Of a DNA stretch of 64,000 nucleotides, positions 52,201 through 64,000 are shown piece by piece. The stretch is from Setaria digitata. Taxonomy: Eukaryota > Nematoda > Chromadorea > Rhabditida > Setariidae. The stretch is from NCBI GenBank assembly GCA_003640385.1, contig RCAB01000118.1, positions 86,763 through 150,762 on the forward strand, in the 5' to 3' direction. Under the pieces are notes generated by a model. It ran no database searches. It saw only the letters and a program-made list of their open reading frames with translations, and had not been told where the DNA came from. How positions within the stretch are numbered: the first letter of the stretch is position 1; the number at the start of each line of letters is the position of its first letter. Made by a program: the position numbers and the translations under genes.

Positions 52201-55140
52201 AAAATTAACGGCTAATGATAAATCAAATTTTATTTCTTAATCATTGATTGATCATACTAATCAATACTTGATGATTTTAGTATACCAAATTTATACACTA
52301 CCTTGAGCAAATGCAATCGCTAATATAGCTTCGATTGTTCGCCAAAATTTTTCTTCAGAAAATTTTTAAAATTAAATTCACAGGAATTTTTACGTGATGA
52401 AACGCCATTTTAATTAGCAAATAATAAATAATTTAAGTGATTAATGCTTTTGTTATGAAAAAAAAAAAAGACTGCTAAAAGTATAAAATTTAGTATATTG
52501 AAAATTAACTGAATAAATCTGGCGAATAACTGATTTATTACACGATGATTGTGTGCAACAAATGTTTATCATTTTGATGAAATTTGTACGACTCTTGTTT
52601 TAATAAAATTTAATCGATCCACAGTTTGATGAAATCCAAATAATTATAATTTTCATAGAAATTTATTTAATTTTTTAATTTAAATAATACATAATATTAT
52701 GCCTGTGTATATCATAAACTTATTGAAGTGTTTTTTTAATTCTAGATTATTTGTAGGAATTGAATAAAATGAAATGCAATATTTGTTAGCAACTAATTAA
52801 TTATTTAAACAGTTGAAACGAAACAAAAAAAAAAAGATATTGTAAATAATGATAAAATATAGTGCGAGCAATATTAATTTAATTAGTTTGACAATACGGT
52901 TCTCCCACTTTATCTGTTTAGGAAACACAAAATACTGCAAAAAATCATAATTCCCATCCCGGATTTGCCTTTCCGGAACAGACATATAATTAATGCGGAC
53001 TGATCTTTAGCTCAGCAAATGATTTATTAGCTAATAATTATGCTTAAAGAGTGAAAAACTGTTTCATTTCTTGTTTTTTGTTCTTTTCGATTCCGGAGCT
53101 ATTAAATGAAAGATGAAAGTTGTAGGACTGATTTTAAAAAAAGCCTGCTATTTCTGTGGATACTAGTCTAATGGTTTGGCTGGCCCAAGTAAGGCTGATA
53201 TGTTGAAATTGAATTGAAGGGTTTGATTGGCCTACGTAAGACTAATCACTCAAAATAAAATTAGATTAGTTTTGCTACGTAATCACTATGAATTAATTCA
53301 GATTAATGGAATCTCCAAAATTGTATATAAAAATCTTGACATCAATAAAATAGCATAAAATAAAATTTAAAAATATTATTACTATTATTCCTTTTTTTTT
53401 ATTTGAACTTTGCCAATCGGTTACTTTTTTTTAAACTTTGGCTTTGATTGAATCTTTTGAAATTTTTTTGAGGTAGATAAACTTCTAAACCAAATATTTA
53501 TCGCAATTTTGATGCAATTTTTTTTTTAGCTTGGCTGGCAATAATTGTAACACAATTCCCAATGGCATGTGCCTCTTAACAACTACAATAAAATTTTCAA
53601 TTGGTTAATTTTGATAATGAATTTTAAATTTAGCAATTTTATTCGAATGCTCCGAATCACGAGAGTTTTAGAGGCAAATGATATTAATGCTATGCATTAA
53701 TATTATTCATCTTGTAATCTGAAAATGTTTCATTAGCTAATTGATATCAGAAATGATATGGGAATATAAAAAGAATGAAAATTGATTATTAAAGAAATAT
53801 TTATTCTTGTATCAGTTTATTAATTTTTCTTTTTCAATTTATCTGATTCTCAAGTTTCAATATTAGCAAATATTGATGTTGAATTAATTAAGCTTCACAT
53901 TTGATAAGATAATGCTAGTATTTAAAAAGCAGTACTGATATTTGACCAGTAGATAATAACATTAAATTAATCGGCAGTAGTATTTAGCCTTCAGTATTAT
54001 TATGTAATTAATTAGTAATTTAATTGATCGTTAGTAGTGTTTAATTGTTTTCATATTAGCATTCAATTACGAAACACATAGCATTTGATGAACTAGGATT
54101 TCTTCAACCAGCATCAATTAATTTTTGACTAATCAATATTAATAGTTAATTAGCCAGATTATTCCTTCACCATATAACAATTTAGTTAATCGCTACTAGT
54201 GTTCAATTAATTGTTGTCAACATTTAATTAATCAGTTTAGTAAATTTTGCAGTAATGATTAGAGTAATGATGATGACAGTTAATCTTCGGCAGGAATTTA
54301 AGTGATCAAATTTTAAAATTCGCAGTTTCAATGCATGTGATAAAACCAATCAAAATGATTTCATCGAACAATCGTAATCCAAATTCATTTTGGAATGTAA
54401 ATTCAAATTCGTCCTGTTCAGAAATTAATTTCTTTTGAAAAGGTTTAAAAAAGAAAGAAAGAATGGAAAAAAGCTTTCTATTCCATTCTGGCTCTTACTT
54501 TTAAAATGACCATTGAAAGGTAAAAATTAAAGGAAAAAAACTTTTTTTTGGCATGCAATACGAAAATTCTAAAAGAGTTAGAAGTTTTTTAATAGCATTT
54601 CTGTGAGGGACATATGAAATAAAATTGAAGAAATTTGAAGGACAAAGATAAAATGAATTTTACTTCTCTCCCTCTCCTCCTCCCTTTTCCCTTTTCTCTC
54701 TGTTTCACTTCCCCTTTCACTGATGAAACATTACCTTTATGTAAGTTTCAACATGCAACAGCTGGTCAAATGGCCATCTATGAAAAGTTTTTTGAAAAAG
54801 TTTAACTTGTCTTATCGAATTTTCATTATCATATCATTGTATTTTTTGATAATCGTTTAGTGCATAGTTAACTTCTGAAAATGTGGCTTTTTTCCTCTTT
54901 CTTTTTGCTTTGAATTTCTCTTATTTTTTTTGTTTCCAGTTCCTCTTTCTTTATGATCTTTAACAGACTAAAGCTATCAAATTCCTATCAATATCCTCAT
55001 GTCTCTCTTATCAGTCTTATCATTAGTCATGTTGTGCTTTCTCATTTCATTTGTTAAAATTGCTCACATAACAAAATAAACTGATAAGTTCGATGCCATT
55101 TATATATTGAAAATTTACGACTCAGATAAAAATATTATTC
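49202..55140. other. AT-rich non-coding stretch downstream of the 49.1-kb exon
   Basis: Probably intron or intergenic. It contains the duplication around N 50439, a weak direct repeat pair (53173-53199 / 53219-53246) and a CT-rich patch (54664-54719). Open frames at 51118-51405 and 52797-52985 lack convincing splice context. Confidence 0.5.
50234..50645. repeat. Direct duplication around a single N (assembly overlap)
   Basis: About 205 bases at 50234-50438 recur at 50441-50645 with N at 50439. Copies differ at AAAGCACACAT/AAATACACAT and by poly-T length. Same signature as the other single-N joins. Confidence 0.88.
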
Positions 55141-55146
55141 AATATT

Positions 55147-55610
55147 CAGGGAAAAGTTCGAGCTATGTTATTTGAAAAGAAAATGGAAAAGGTCAGGTTC
55201 TTCACTACTATACTCGAGTTATGGATGAGAAAGGTCAAGTTTTATTATTTGAGCGGAAAAAAAAAGGGAATGGGAGAGGGACAGCACGCATACAAGATGA
55301 AAGAGGTCAAGTTTTATTATCTTAAAAAAGAGAAGGAAAGAGCTAGAGAGGATAGTTGGAGTTCTATTACTTTGAGATAAGCTGGATAAGATCAGGTATG
55401 AGAAAAAGAGAGATGGCGAGAAAATTGTGTTGTTTAGGAATAAAAAGAAATAAAGGTCAGGTTCTGTCGTTTTGAGAAGGAATAAAAGAGAACAGAAAAA
55501 GAAAAAGGTCAAGTTTCATTACTTGAAAAAAAGGAAAGCTCGAGCTAATTTATTTACGAATAAGCTGAGCAAGGTCAAGTTCCATTGTTTTGAGAAAGGA
55601 AAAGAAAATT
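55147..55610 (+). repeat. Decayed purine-rich minisatellite with an AGGTCAAGTT core
   Basis: A core AGGTCA[AG]GTTYYATTATTTTGAG recurs, spaced 40-150 bases by A/G-rich linker. Exact AGGTCA occurs at 55190, 55232, 55304, 55454, 55506 and 55572, all on the plus strand, with degenerate copies near 55155, 55357, 55391 and 55534. Confidence 0.8.
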
Positions 55611-56024
55611 CATATTTCACTGTCAAGAAACGATAAAATAATGAGAAAGACAATTATATTCTCTAATTAAACTAATTAATGGCATAGAAGAAACGCTTAT
55701 AATAAAAAGTATTTGTCTTTTGCATATTTTATTGATCTGAAATAGTTAAAAATCTATTTACCTGAGAAATTAATTCATTGATTAAATTGCGAAACAAAAA
55801 CAGCCACAGAAAAGAATTTAATTATTAAAAATTTAGCCTTTTTGAAAAATTGGAAATTTTTTTGCTTTTGTTGTTAAATTCTTTTTCGCATTTTATTTAT
55901 ATATTAAATTGAAAGAAAATAATTTTGATGGCGAAGTTTTGAGTAATTCAATTTAATAATGGTGTACGAATTTTTTCTTCAGATTTGAGAAATTTAAAAA
56001 GTTCAAAAGAGCATTTAAAAATTC

Positions 56025-56108
56025 AAAAAGTATATATATATACTATATATATATATATATATATAAGTATATATATATATATATATTTATGTATTAAAAA
56101 TTCAAAAA

Positions 56109-56140
<32 letters not shown>

Positions 56141-56255
56141 TTTTTGTATATATATATACTTTATATATATATATACTTTTTAGAAAAAAGCACATAAAAA
56201 AATTAGTTATATAAAAATGATGAAAATTTTTCAATTTATTTCATTCGATTAAGGC

Positions 56256-56301
<46 letters not shown>

Positions 56302-56419
56302 CTTTTTGTATATATATATACTTTTTATATATATATATACTTTTTAGAAAAAAGCACATAAAAAAATTAGTTATATAAAAATGATGAAAATTTTTCAATT
56401 TATTTCATTCGATTAAGGC

Positions 56420-56459
<40 letters not shown>

Positions 56460-56520
56460 TTAAAAATTCAAAAGTATATATATATATAAAAAGTATATAT
56501 ATATATATATATATATTTTT
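56025..56520. repeat. Compound (TA)n array with a duplicated 88-bp unique block
   Basis: Alternating TA runs are broken by ACTTTTT/AAAAAGT flanks. A block beginning CTTTTTAGAAAAAAGCACAT and ending GATTAAGGCAT occurs twice (about 56170-56257 and 56335-56422) with no difference that I can see. AAAATTCAAAAAGTATATAT occurs at both ends. The segment is likely cruciform-prone and hard to assemble. Confidence 0.85.
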
Positions 56521-58397
56521 AAATAATCAGATTTCTCCAATGCTATTAATTCGAAATATTTTGTGAACAGAAACGATTGATGCTAATTGCTTGTACCTAA
56601 TGTAATTAATTAATTAATTAATAACTTCTGTTTAACTCTATCAGTTTTCTTCAAATACTTGAAAAAAAAACACCCATTAATTTAAGTTTACAAAATCTGA
56701 GCTTGGAGCTCATTTTTTGGAGGTAATTTCGTGAAATTTAGCGTCGCAATTTTCAAAATTATATAGAAAATTAATTTTTATTCCTATTTTGAATGAAAAA
56801 GGGCATAGAAAAAACAAAAACAATTTTTTTTTAAATTGATAATGGTTAGAAAGCATTTGATAATCCTCATTCTATTTTATTAGTTAAGCAACTTCAAAGC
56901 CAAAATTTTATAAATTTTTTTTCCTAAAAACTGTGAAGTAAATTATATTCTGTTTTCCCTCGTTTCTTTTTCTCTTTCTCTCTTTATCTGCATTTAATTT
57001 AATTTTTAATTTAAAACAAAAGAATTTGTTTTGCAAATTAAAAAACGGAGAAATTTCAGATCGTTCTTGGTCCTCAGAACTAAATGAAAGAAGTATTATA
57101 AGGTTGAAAACAAGAAGTAAATTTTTGCAAAAAGAAGAAAATCTGCGAAAAGAATATTGCAATCATTAAGAAATCTCAGGATGGAAAAAAAAGCGTCAAG
57201 ATCAAAAGATGCTATCATTAATTAACTGATAAAATATCAAATTAGGTGGCAAAAATAGAGCTAATTTATAGGACTAAAAAATTTTTTGAGAGAACAAGAG
57301 TACTGCTAATCTTTTAGGATCTTTTAGGATTTTTGATTCATTTTATGATAATTACCACTGGGCAACTTCAAGATTTACTATGATGTGATAAAAATGATGA
57401 TAACAAGGCATTTGTATTGATAATTTTTAAAAAAGGAAAAACATTAAATTATAGAAGTAATGGTATGTCTATGCACTACATGAATTAAAGTTTAAGCGTT
57501 TTTTTTTGAACAAATTTTTTATTCGAGAAAAAAAAAACCATTCGAAATAACATAAATTATTTTTAAATTATCACTTTTAATTAATAGTAATTATCGTACA
57601 TTTATCATTTCATTATCTTTTAAGTTTAAAAGAACACAAATACCATTTCACTTTCATGTTAAGAGACAACAAAATAATTAATTCTGAAAGTCGCCTAATG
57701 ATAATGTTAAAGTTTTCAAATAATTTAATTTCCTGTAAAAAAAAAAATTTTACATTTACGACAGGTCCATTATTTTTAATCATTATTCATTAATTCAAAA
57801 GTAATAAACCTTTAATTATTATTCATTGACTGATATTTCGCCAAATTTTCGTCGTTTCTACCTTTCTAACTTACACCATTCATTGATGCTATCCATTCGG
57901 TTCCATTTTTAAACTTGAAATATCGATGACTTTAAAATAAAATTACTTTGGACTCATATCCAGAGATAGGATTTTAGAATTTTTAAGCGAAAATTCAATA
58001 TTTTAAAATTGCAATTTGGAAAAAGAGAAAAGAAGACGAAAGTCAATAAAAGAAGAAAAAATGAAACCGACAAACTTTGGACACATAGGCACTTATTAAA
58101 CAATTCATTATCATTACACGAATATGATATAAATGAATAATATGTATATATAAGGCGGAAGAAAAAAGTGCAGCACAATAAAAGTTTAACTATCGAAAAT
58201 CATTAAATTAAGTAATTTTGATGAAATTTCATGTTTCAATTTTGAATTTACTAATTTTAGCAAAAGCTCTTCGATGAAAAAAGTGAAAAATAATTCATTT
58301 CCCATAATTAGCTTGCTGAATGAATTTGAAAATTACAATAATTAATAATTAATGAATTCCTCTTAAGTGTAATCTCTCTCACTGCTAATTTTTTGTT
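56521..58397. other. AT-rich non-coding stretch
   Basis: No exon-like segment supported. Includes poly-A runs and a short direct repeat GATCTTTTAG near 57312. Confidence 0.5.
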
Positions 58398-58625
58398 TCA
58401 TTCGAATGTTGCTTTCTCACTAATTAATGACTTTAACGGATCGGTTATTAACGTGGCAGAATTTTGGGTTGAATTAGTGTGATGCGTTTGATGCACCTGT
58501 CCACTATACGTCGTTTCCGCGTCCTCTTCGCTTTCTTCCGTTAAAACGTCCAAATATCCATCTGGACAATTTGTCCGAGCCGTCACTATGCACTGACTTA
58601 GATGATTCTGAAGCATTTCACAAAC
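58398..58625 (-). CDS. 3' terminal exon of an unrecognised gene (75 codons plus stop)
   Basis: On the minus strand an acceptor AAATTTTCAG precedes VCEMLQNHLSQCIVTARTNC, PDGYLDVLTEESEEDAETTY, a His/Thr/Ser/Gln-rich part and DPLKSLISEKATFE, then TGA at 58400-58398. Phase at the acceptor is 0. The segment is less AT-rich, has an acidic patch (TEESEEDAE) and varied codons, so it is very likely coding. The upstream part of the gene lies at higher coordinates and may leave the window. Family not recognised. Confidence 0.55.
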   Translation of the reverse strand, partial: VCEMLQNHLSQCIVTARTNCPDGYLDVLTEESEEDAETTYSGQVHQTHHTNSTQNSATLITDPLKSLISEKATFE

Positions 58626-59095
58626 CTGAAAATTTCGTTCGTTTTTTTTTTTTCACTTTTTAAAAAAAAAAAAAAAAAAAACTCAAATCTTTTTTTTTTT
58701 TCAACATTTAAAAGTTTGAAAAATGAGCCTCTGACTTCTAGCAAAGTTAGTGAACTGGTTTTGTCCTGCATAAAAAATATAAAAATCAGAAATCGGAATG
58801 GAAAATTATAGGCTATGGTTGATTAATTAATAAGTAATGAAATGTTGAAATAAAATTGCAAAGTTTTGAATTTTGTGAGTGTTGTTTTATGAAGTGCTGA
58901 AAACAAAATTAAAGATACTCTTCGTTTAAATTGAAATTTTCAATTTTAAGTTGAGTCGTTGTTAAATGATTTTTAATTAAAAAAACAAGTTATTCGCACT
59001 TTAGAACATAGCAATACAGCAGAGATGAATAACCGGATCCGGTAAAAAAAAAAAGAGGAAAGATCGGAGGGTTTTCTTTCTATTTTTTTTTTTTT

Positions 59096-59186
59096 TGAAC
59101 TTACAATGCTCACCTGCAGAGGAAGAAATTTTTTGAAAAAAAAAAAAAAAANTGAACTTACAATGCTCACCTGCAGAGGAAGAAAT
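59096..59186. repeat. Direct duplication around a single N (assembly overlap)
   Basis: Thirty-four bases at 59096-59129 recur exactly at 59153-59186, with a poly-A run and N at 59152 between. The repeated piece includes a putative splice acceptor and donor on the minus strand, so one of the two is an artefact. Confidence 0.85.
59162..59170 (-). CDS. Candidate 9-nt microexon (V-S-I)
   Basis: On the minus strand a long pyrimidine tract ends in TTCTTCCTCTGCAG, followed by GTGAGCATT and then GTAAGTTC. Taken as acceptor, nine coding bases and donor, it is phase 0 on both sides and would join in frame to the terminal exon at 58625. The same signals sit at 59105-59113 in the duplicated copy. Alternatively GCAG|GTGAGC is itself a donor of a longer exon. 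Confidence 0.25.
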
Positions 59187-62100
59187 AAAGAGAAAAGAAA
59201 AAAGAATGTAAAGGATACATCTTTTCCTCACTAAATATTCGTTTTACTGCAAGTTTTTTCTTTTTTTTTTGTCTCGTTCTTTTTAATTGTAATTTTTATA
59301 CTTCATTTTCTTTTTTTTTTTTTTTTTTTTTTTTTGATTGAAATGAATCAAATTTTAAGAAGAATTTAAACGTGAAATTGTACGTGGTTGGTTAGAAGGT
59401 TATTCCATTTTTTGCTTTCTTCTCATCAATCAAAATAACCTTCTCTACCTTGAATATGTTTGTTTGCAATTTTTCTGTTTTATCTCTTCTTTCCCCTTAC
59501 CCCCCCCNCCCCATCAATAAAAAAAAAAAAGAAAGAAAAAAAGAAAAAAGCTAATTAAGGGTAATTTACGGGGAAAATTGCCTTAATGGATAGGTTATTT
59601 AGGCATAGAAAGTATCACTTTAAGGGATAATGAAATTTATGATCATTTATATTCATTTCAACGATTAATTTTACAAAGCAATGCTTAGAATCTCAACCAG
59701 TTAAAATTAAAATTAAAAAAAAAAAACTGCAAATTTACACCTAACTTCTCTATGAAATTGACTGCAAAAATTTATCAAGTCTGATGATATTCTGAAATTC
59801 CTGCTTTTCTACTTTAACTTGCTAGGTAGTAAACAAATATTTCCCTAAGTTAGTTTAATTTGAATTTTACATCGTATCCTGCCGTTTGTTAGACGATTCA
59901 AATAATAATAATAATGATAAATAAGCTAATGATAATAATATTAGATAATACATATCTTTTTGAGTGTGTAATTTCAACAAAAAGAGTTCATAAATGACGA
60001 TTAACAGTTATAAAATGATATCTAAATTTAATAAAACAAAAGAAGAATTAAAGACTTCCTAATTCAAATTGAATTAATATTAAACTTGAGTGGTTTTTTT
60101 TTTTTTAGATTTCAAATTTTAAAAATTTTTTAATTTTTTCCTTCTTTTCAAAGGTTTTTCAAAAATTTTTGTCCATTTAGATTGAAATTTCATTTTTTAT
60201 TTTAATAATGACATAAACTGAAACCATCTTATCAGCAATCTCCAGCTATTCTTGCTGTAAACAAAAATTGATAACTGGTGGCATTTTACTTGGACCAAAA
60301 AAAAATTTAAATTTTCACTTTCAGTTCTTTTTTTTGCGAAATTAAATTTTCCCTTACACACATTCTCCATCCGGCACATGTTTGGTTCGTAGAAAAATTT
60401 TACAAATTATAATAAAGTAATTTTTTATTTCTTTTTTTTTTTTTTTTTTACGAAATTTTATGGAAAATAAACGGGAACCTTCCAATTTATGAAATAAATT
60501 TTCAGTTTTAATTTGCTTACGCGTAGAGATTAATTAAATGAAAATAATGAGAAAAGCACGAATTTTCTGGAATAGTAATCGGAAACAAAAAAATGCAATC
60601 AACTTTTTAGTTTTTATTTCTATTTTTAAGATACATAAAGCAAAAAAAAGGGGATGATATATTTTGCTAAATTTTTTAAACAATTTTTCCGATAGATGAT
60701 TTATGAAATAGCGAAATGAAATTTCTACCCTCCCGTAATGAAATTTAAAATTAATGTTAATTTTAACTTCCAGAATATTTTAAAAATTTTTCCTTCTTTT
60801 TCGTTTTTTCCTTTCCTTCACTTGAAAAAAAAAAAAAAAAAAAAAAAAAAGAAGTATAATAAGCTAAAATTTAAGTCTTATAAAAGAGTGAGAGATCTAA
60901 ATTATCACGGATTAGAAAGGTTTTCAAGCACTGGAAAATGATGCCAATTCCTTACTTAATATGGCATTTTTTTTTTTCCGTCTGGCATTTAAAGAATGAA
61001 AAAGAATTTAAGAAAAAAGTTTGAAAAAAAAAAGCAGAAGTGCATGAAATATGTAAAGGTGCAATTGAAATCGGCAAGAAAGGAAAGCAATCCGGAAAGC
61101 TGTTACTGCAAAAATAGTTAATGCAATCCGAAATGCGCTAACTTATACATTTGCCCTCCTGTTTATGTCCGTTTGTTTAACAACAAATAAGCCTGAAATT
61201 AGAAATGAGAAATTTCTCAAATATTTTGTAAGGAATGAAAAAAAATGATAATGGAAGTCAGTTTGTGGCATTATTATTGTGCATTATTAAATTTTACAAT
61301 TTAATTCACACTTTTTTCTCGGATCTTTATTTTATTTATTTATTCATTTTTTCTTTTTATGCTTCACTAAGCAAAAAAACAAAATTTGAAATTTTTGAGA
61401 AACATGAAAATTTTTTCCAAATATTTGAAAATGAATTTTATGGGAAAATTATGCTCACATTGTGCATTATAATGATAAAATTATCATTCCTTTTTTTTCT
61501 TTTTCCTTCGCAATCAAAAAAAAAATCCGGCAAAATATGAAATTTTATAAATTTCATATTTTGAAATTTGCAAATTTCGAATTTTATGAGGTCATCGTTG
61601 CGAAAGAAAAATTTTCGACGAATAATACATAATTTTTTTTTAATTCCTGAAAAATCAAACTAAAATAACTTTTTTTTAAAACTATAAAAAAAAAGTATTT
61701 GTCGTGTTGCTACAAAAGAGGACGAATGAATAAATGTAAATAAGTCTTGCATCAAAAAAATAAATAAATAATATAATTTGACATGAATTAACTAATTTAT
61801 ATTAATTACTTATTAATTACTTACCATCGTGGAAAGAGTAAAAAATGGAAAAAAAAAAGCAAAGAAGTCCAAAAGAACACGGCAAATGCTTTGAATCAAA
61901 AAGTTGGTAGAATAAAAAATAGAAAAGAATGGAAATGAAAATAATAAAATGATATTGTAATTAATAACTATCAGCAAACAGAGTTATTAATTATTAATAT
62001 TAACAAACAGTATTGTTAATACTGCCGAATTGAAAAACAAATGTAAAGAAAAAGATTTCAAAACGAATTGATGCTAATAAAACTGCTGGTATTATAATAA

Positions 62101-63734
62101 TTGGAATAATTCATGATGCTAAATGGTGTTTATCATATATGACTACGGTAAAATTTTGGTACGATAAATTGCTAAACAATTTTGTATGTCATTTATTTGG
62201 CCATTTTTATGGAATTAATAATAAATAATTGGCACACTGTATAATTATGCATAATTAAAATAATTAGTTAATTTCAGTATCGCAGTATCGCAGTTTGATA
62301 AGCATTATATAGACCATATCCTTAAAGAATGACGAATTAGAGCAACATTATCGATACTGCATTACCGCAATGAGCAGAGAATTTTAATGAAATAGTCTGA
62401 TAAACAAATTCCAATGAATTTAATTAACACATTGATGTACCGAATTACCTAAACAGTAAAAAAAAAAAGATTAAGCTATTCTACTGCAGAAAAAAAAAAA
62501 AGCACATAAATAATAATTTATAATACCTCTATACATAACATTTTTTCAACTTTTCCGGAATTTAAAACTTAATTCATTTTAATACATTTCAGTTAATTCA
62601 TCACTGCGACAAAAGTTATCGTTTCAATAAGAAATTTGGCTCTTGTTAAACATTACAACTTTTCGCATTTTGTTAATTGTTAATGAATGTAGTGATAATT
62701 TTTAATTAATTATTTTTTCCTCAAAGAAAAGCACGACAAATTCTTTTCCTCTCTACGGGGGACAAGCAAAAGTGATTCTCACTTTTTAAATTCAATTCTA
62801 AAATCAAAATGAAAAGGAAAATTTGCAAATATATTTTATTAATCCATCGAATTGTTTCAGTAATGCAATTTTACAAATTTAGATGTTTAGTTGATGTTAA
62901 TTTTGTCGCCTACTCATTTAATTAAGATTACTAATTAAAAAAAATCATTTCATTAATTACTAATTAAAGCTTTAATTAATCTTTATCACTTAACAGAATG
63001 CACCCGAAAAATGGCCATTCATCTTTCCTTCTTTCATTTTCTCATCGACTGAAATTAGTATTTCATTTTATTCAGTAAAAATTTTCATGCATTAAAACTG
63101 AAAAAAAAAAAATTAGACCTTTTATAAATAAAACTAGATCCTAAAATTGCTTCCATTAGTGATTCGATTAAATTTTATCACTTTTTCTGCAAGAAATCCA
63201 AAAGCCCATCTGTCATAATTAATGAATGATTGGCTCGGCGAAACATGTGGCTGATATTTTCGTTGCAAAGTAGCTTGATAAGCTAAATCAAAATGACTGA
63301 TTAGCTATCAAGAAAAGGCTTCCCACATTTTATTTCTTAATCAAAACAACGATATAAATTGAATAGTAAGATAAATTCATTCATTACTATATAATTTTCA
63401 GCTACTATAAATTTATGAATTTACAAGTAATTACTGATGGATTTAGTAAAGCTGATTTACAAATATATTTAACTTTTATTGACATATGTATGAAATTACT
63501 AAAGATCTATAATGATAGTAAAAAAAAAATGTTCCAAATTATTTATTTACTTATTTATTAAGGCTGCTTCATTTATATTATTACTGTTTTATGAGATTGA
63601 CAAATAAATGTAAATAAATAGCTGATTAATGAATAACTAAGCAAACAAAAAACATATATTATATGTGATAATATTATTTCAGGCATACTTATTTTGCTTT
63701 GTCTTGATCACTGCTACAGATAAAGCAATAATCA

Positions 63735-64000
63735 AACAAATAGATGAGTAAACAAATGGACAAATAAAAAAATAAACAATTAAGTGAATAGATGAATGGT
63801 TAAATAAATAAATAAATGAGTAAATAAATAAATAAATATATATATATTTTATACAATAAATGAATATTTTATTTATACAATAAATAAATATTTTATACAA
63901 TAAATAAATAAACAAATAAATATATATATATATTTTATATATATATTAAATAAATAAATAAATAAAAATAAATGTAAGTAAATAAATAAATATATATATA
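63735..64000. repeat. TAAA/TA simple-sequence array at the window edge
   Basis: TAAATAAATAAA tetranucleotide runs are interleaved with (TA)n and ATTTTATACAATAAATAAAT repeats. The array continues past the window. Open frames through it are Tyr/Ile/Phe-only and not genes. Confidence 0.9.

Larger units (their letters stand above)
58626..63999. other. AT-rich stretch to the window end
   Basis: Apart from the microexon candidate and the duplication at 59.1 kb I see no supported exon. It contains a C run with an N at 59508, many homopolymers, and a minus-strand GATG|GTAAGTAA donor-like site at about 61820-61825 without a clear exon. Confidence 0.5.

Noticed and set aside
52797..52985. Minus-strand frame starting MSVPERQIRDGNYDF
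   Set aside because: The first 35 residues look protein-like, but there is no clear donor and the rest is low complexity; kept out for lack of support.
56025..56197. Tyr/Ile-rich frame through the TA array
   Set aside because: A pure product of (TA)n.
1..64000. tRNA, rRNA, CRISPR, operons or bacterial (Wolbachia-like) inserts
   Set aside because: I looked for tRNA-like A/B boxes, rRNA cores and intron-free bacterial-style genes and recognised none; a covariance-model search would be needed to exclude tRNAs.

Overview
The window is AT-rich (long poly-A/poly-T runs, intergenic DNA full of TA, TAAA and GT repeats) and carries intron-rich animal genes. Protein matches, short TTTCAG-type splice acceptors, likely trans-splice acceptors just upstream of start codons, and the gene set (pgk, ZC2HC1, an extracellular sulfatase like sul-1, CAP like cas-1) point to a parasitic nematode, most likely a filarial or related spirurid. 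The species is an inference.

Left part (1-31.7 kb), gene-dense. (1) The last six exons of phosphoglycerate kinase (+). (2) A repeat-bearing intergenic stretch. (3) A two-finger C2HC protein of the ZC2HC1 family (+, about 5.3-10.1 kb, possibly to 11.5 kb). (4) A complete heparan-sulfate 6-O-endosulfatase of the SULF family (+, 12.67-19.35 kb, about 18 exons, with a signal peptide exon). (5) Tail-to-tail with it, adenylyl cyclase-associated protein (CAP; -, 20.79-31.61 kb), which recycles actin. Inside the first CAP intron lies a 1,969-bp open exon on the same strand. It ends in a strong donor whose phase matches CAP exon 2, so the locus probably also makes a CAP of about 1,100 residues with a 656-residue disordered N-terminal extension. 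This is the most interesting item in the window.

Right part (33.8-64 kb), a 30-kb gene-poor stretch after a 53-N gap set in a GT microsatellite. I can support only isolated exon-like islands: a terminal exon at 33.92-34.04 (+), a 116-codon first exon at 37.22-37.57 (-), a short first coding exon at 49.11-49.20 (+), and a 75-codon terminal exon at 58.40-58.63 (-) with a possible 9-nt microexon upstream. The rest is AT-rich intron or intergenic DNA with decayed repeat arrays.

Assembly quality matters here. Five single Ns (554, 29279, 32890, 50439, 59152) are each flanked by near-identical direct copies of the same sequence, which looks like unmerged contig overlaps. One of them falsely doubles part of a PGK exon.
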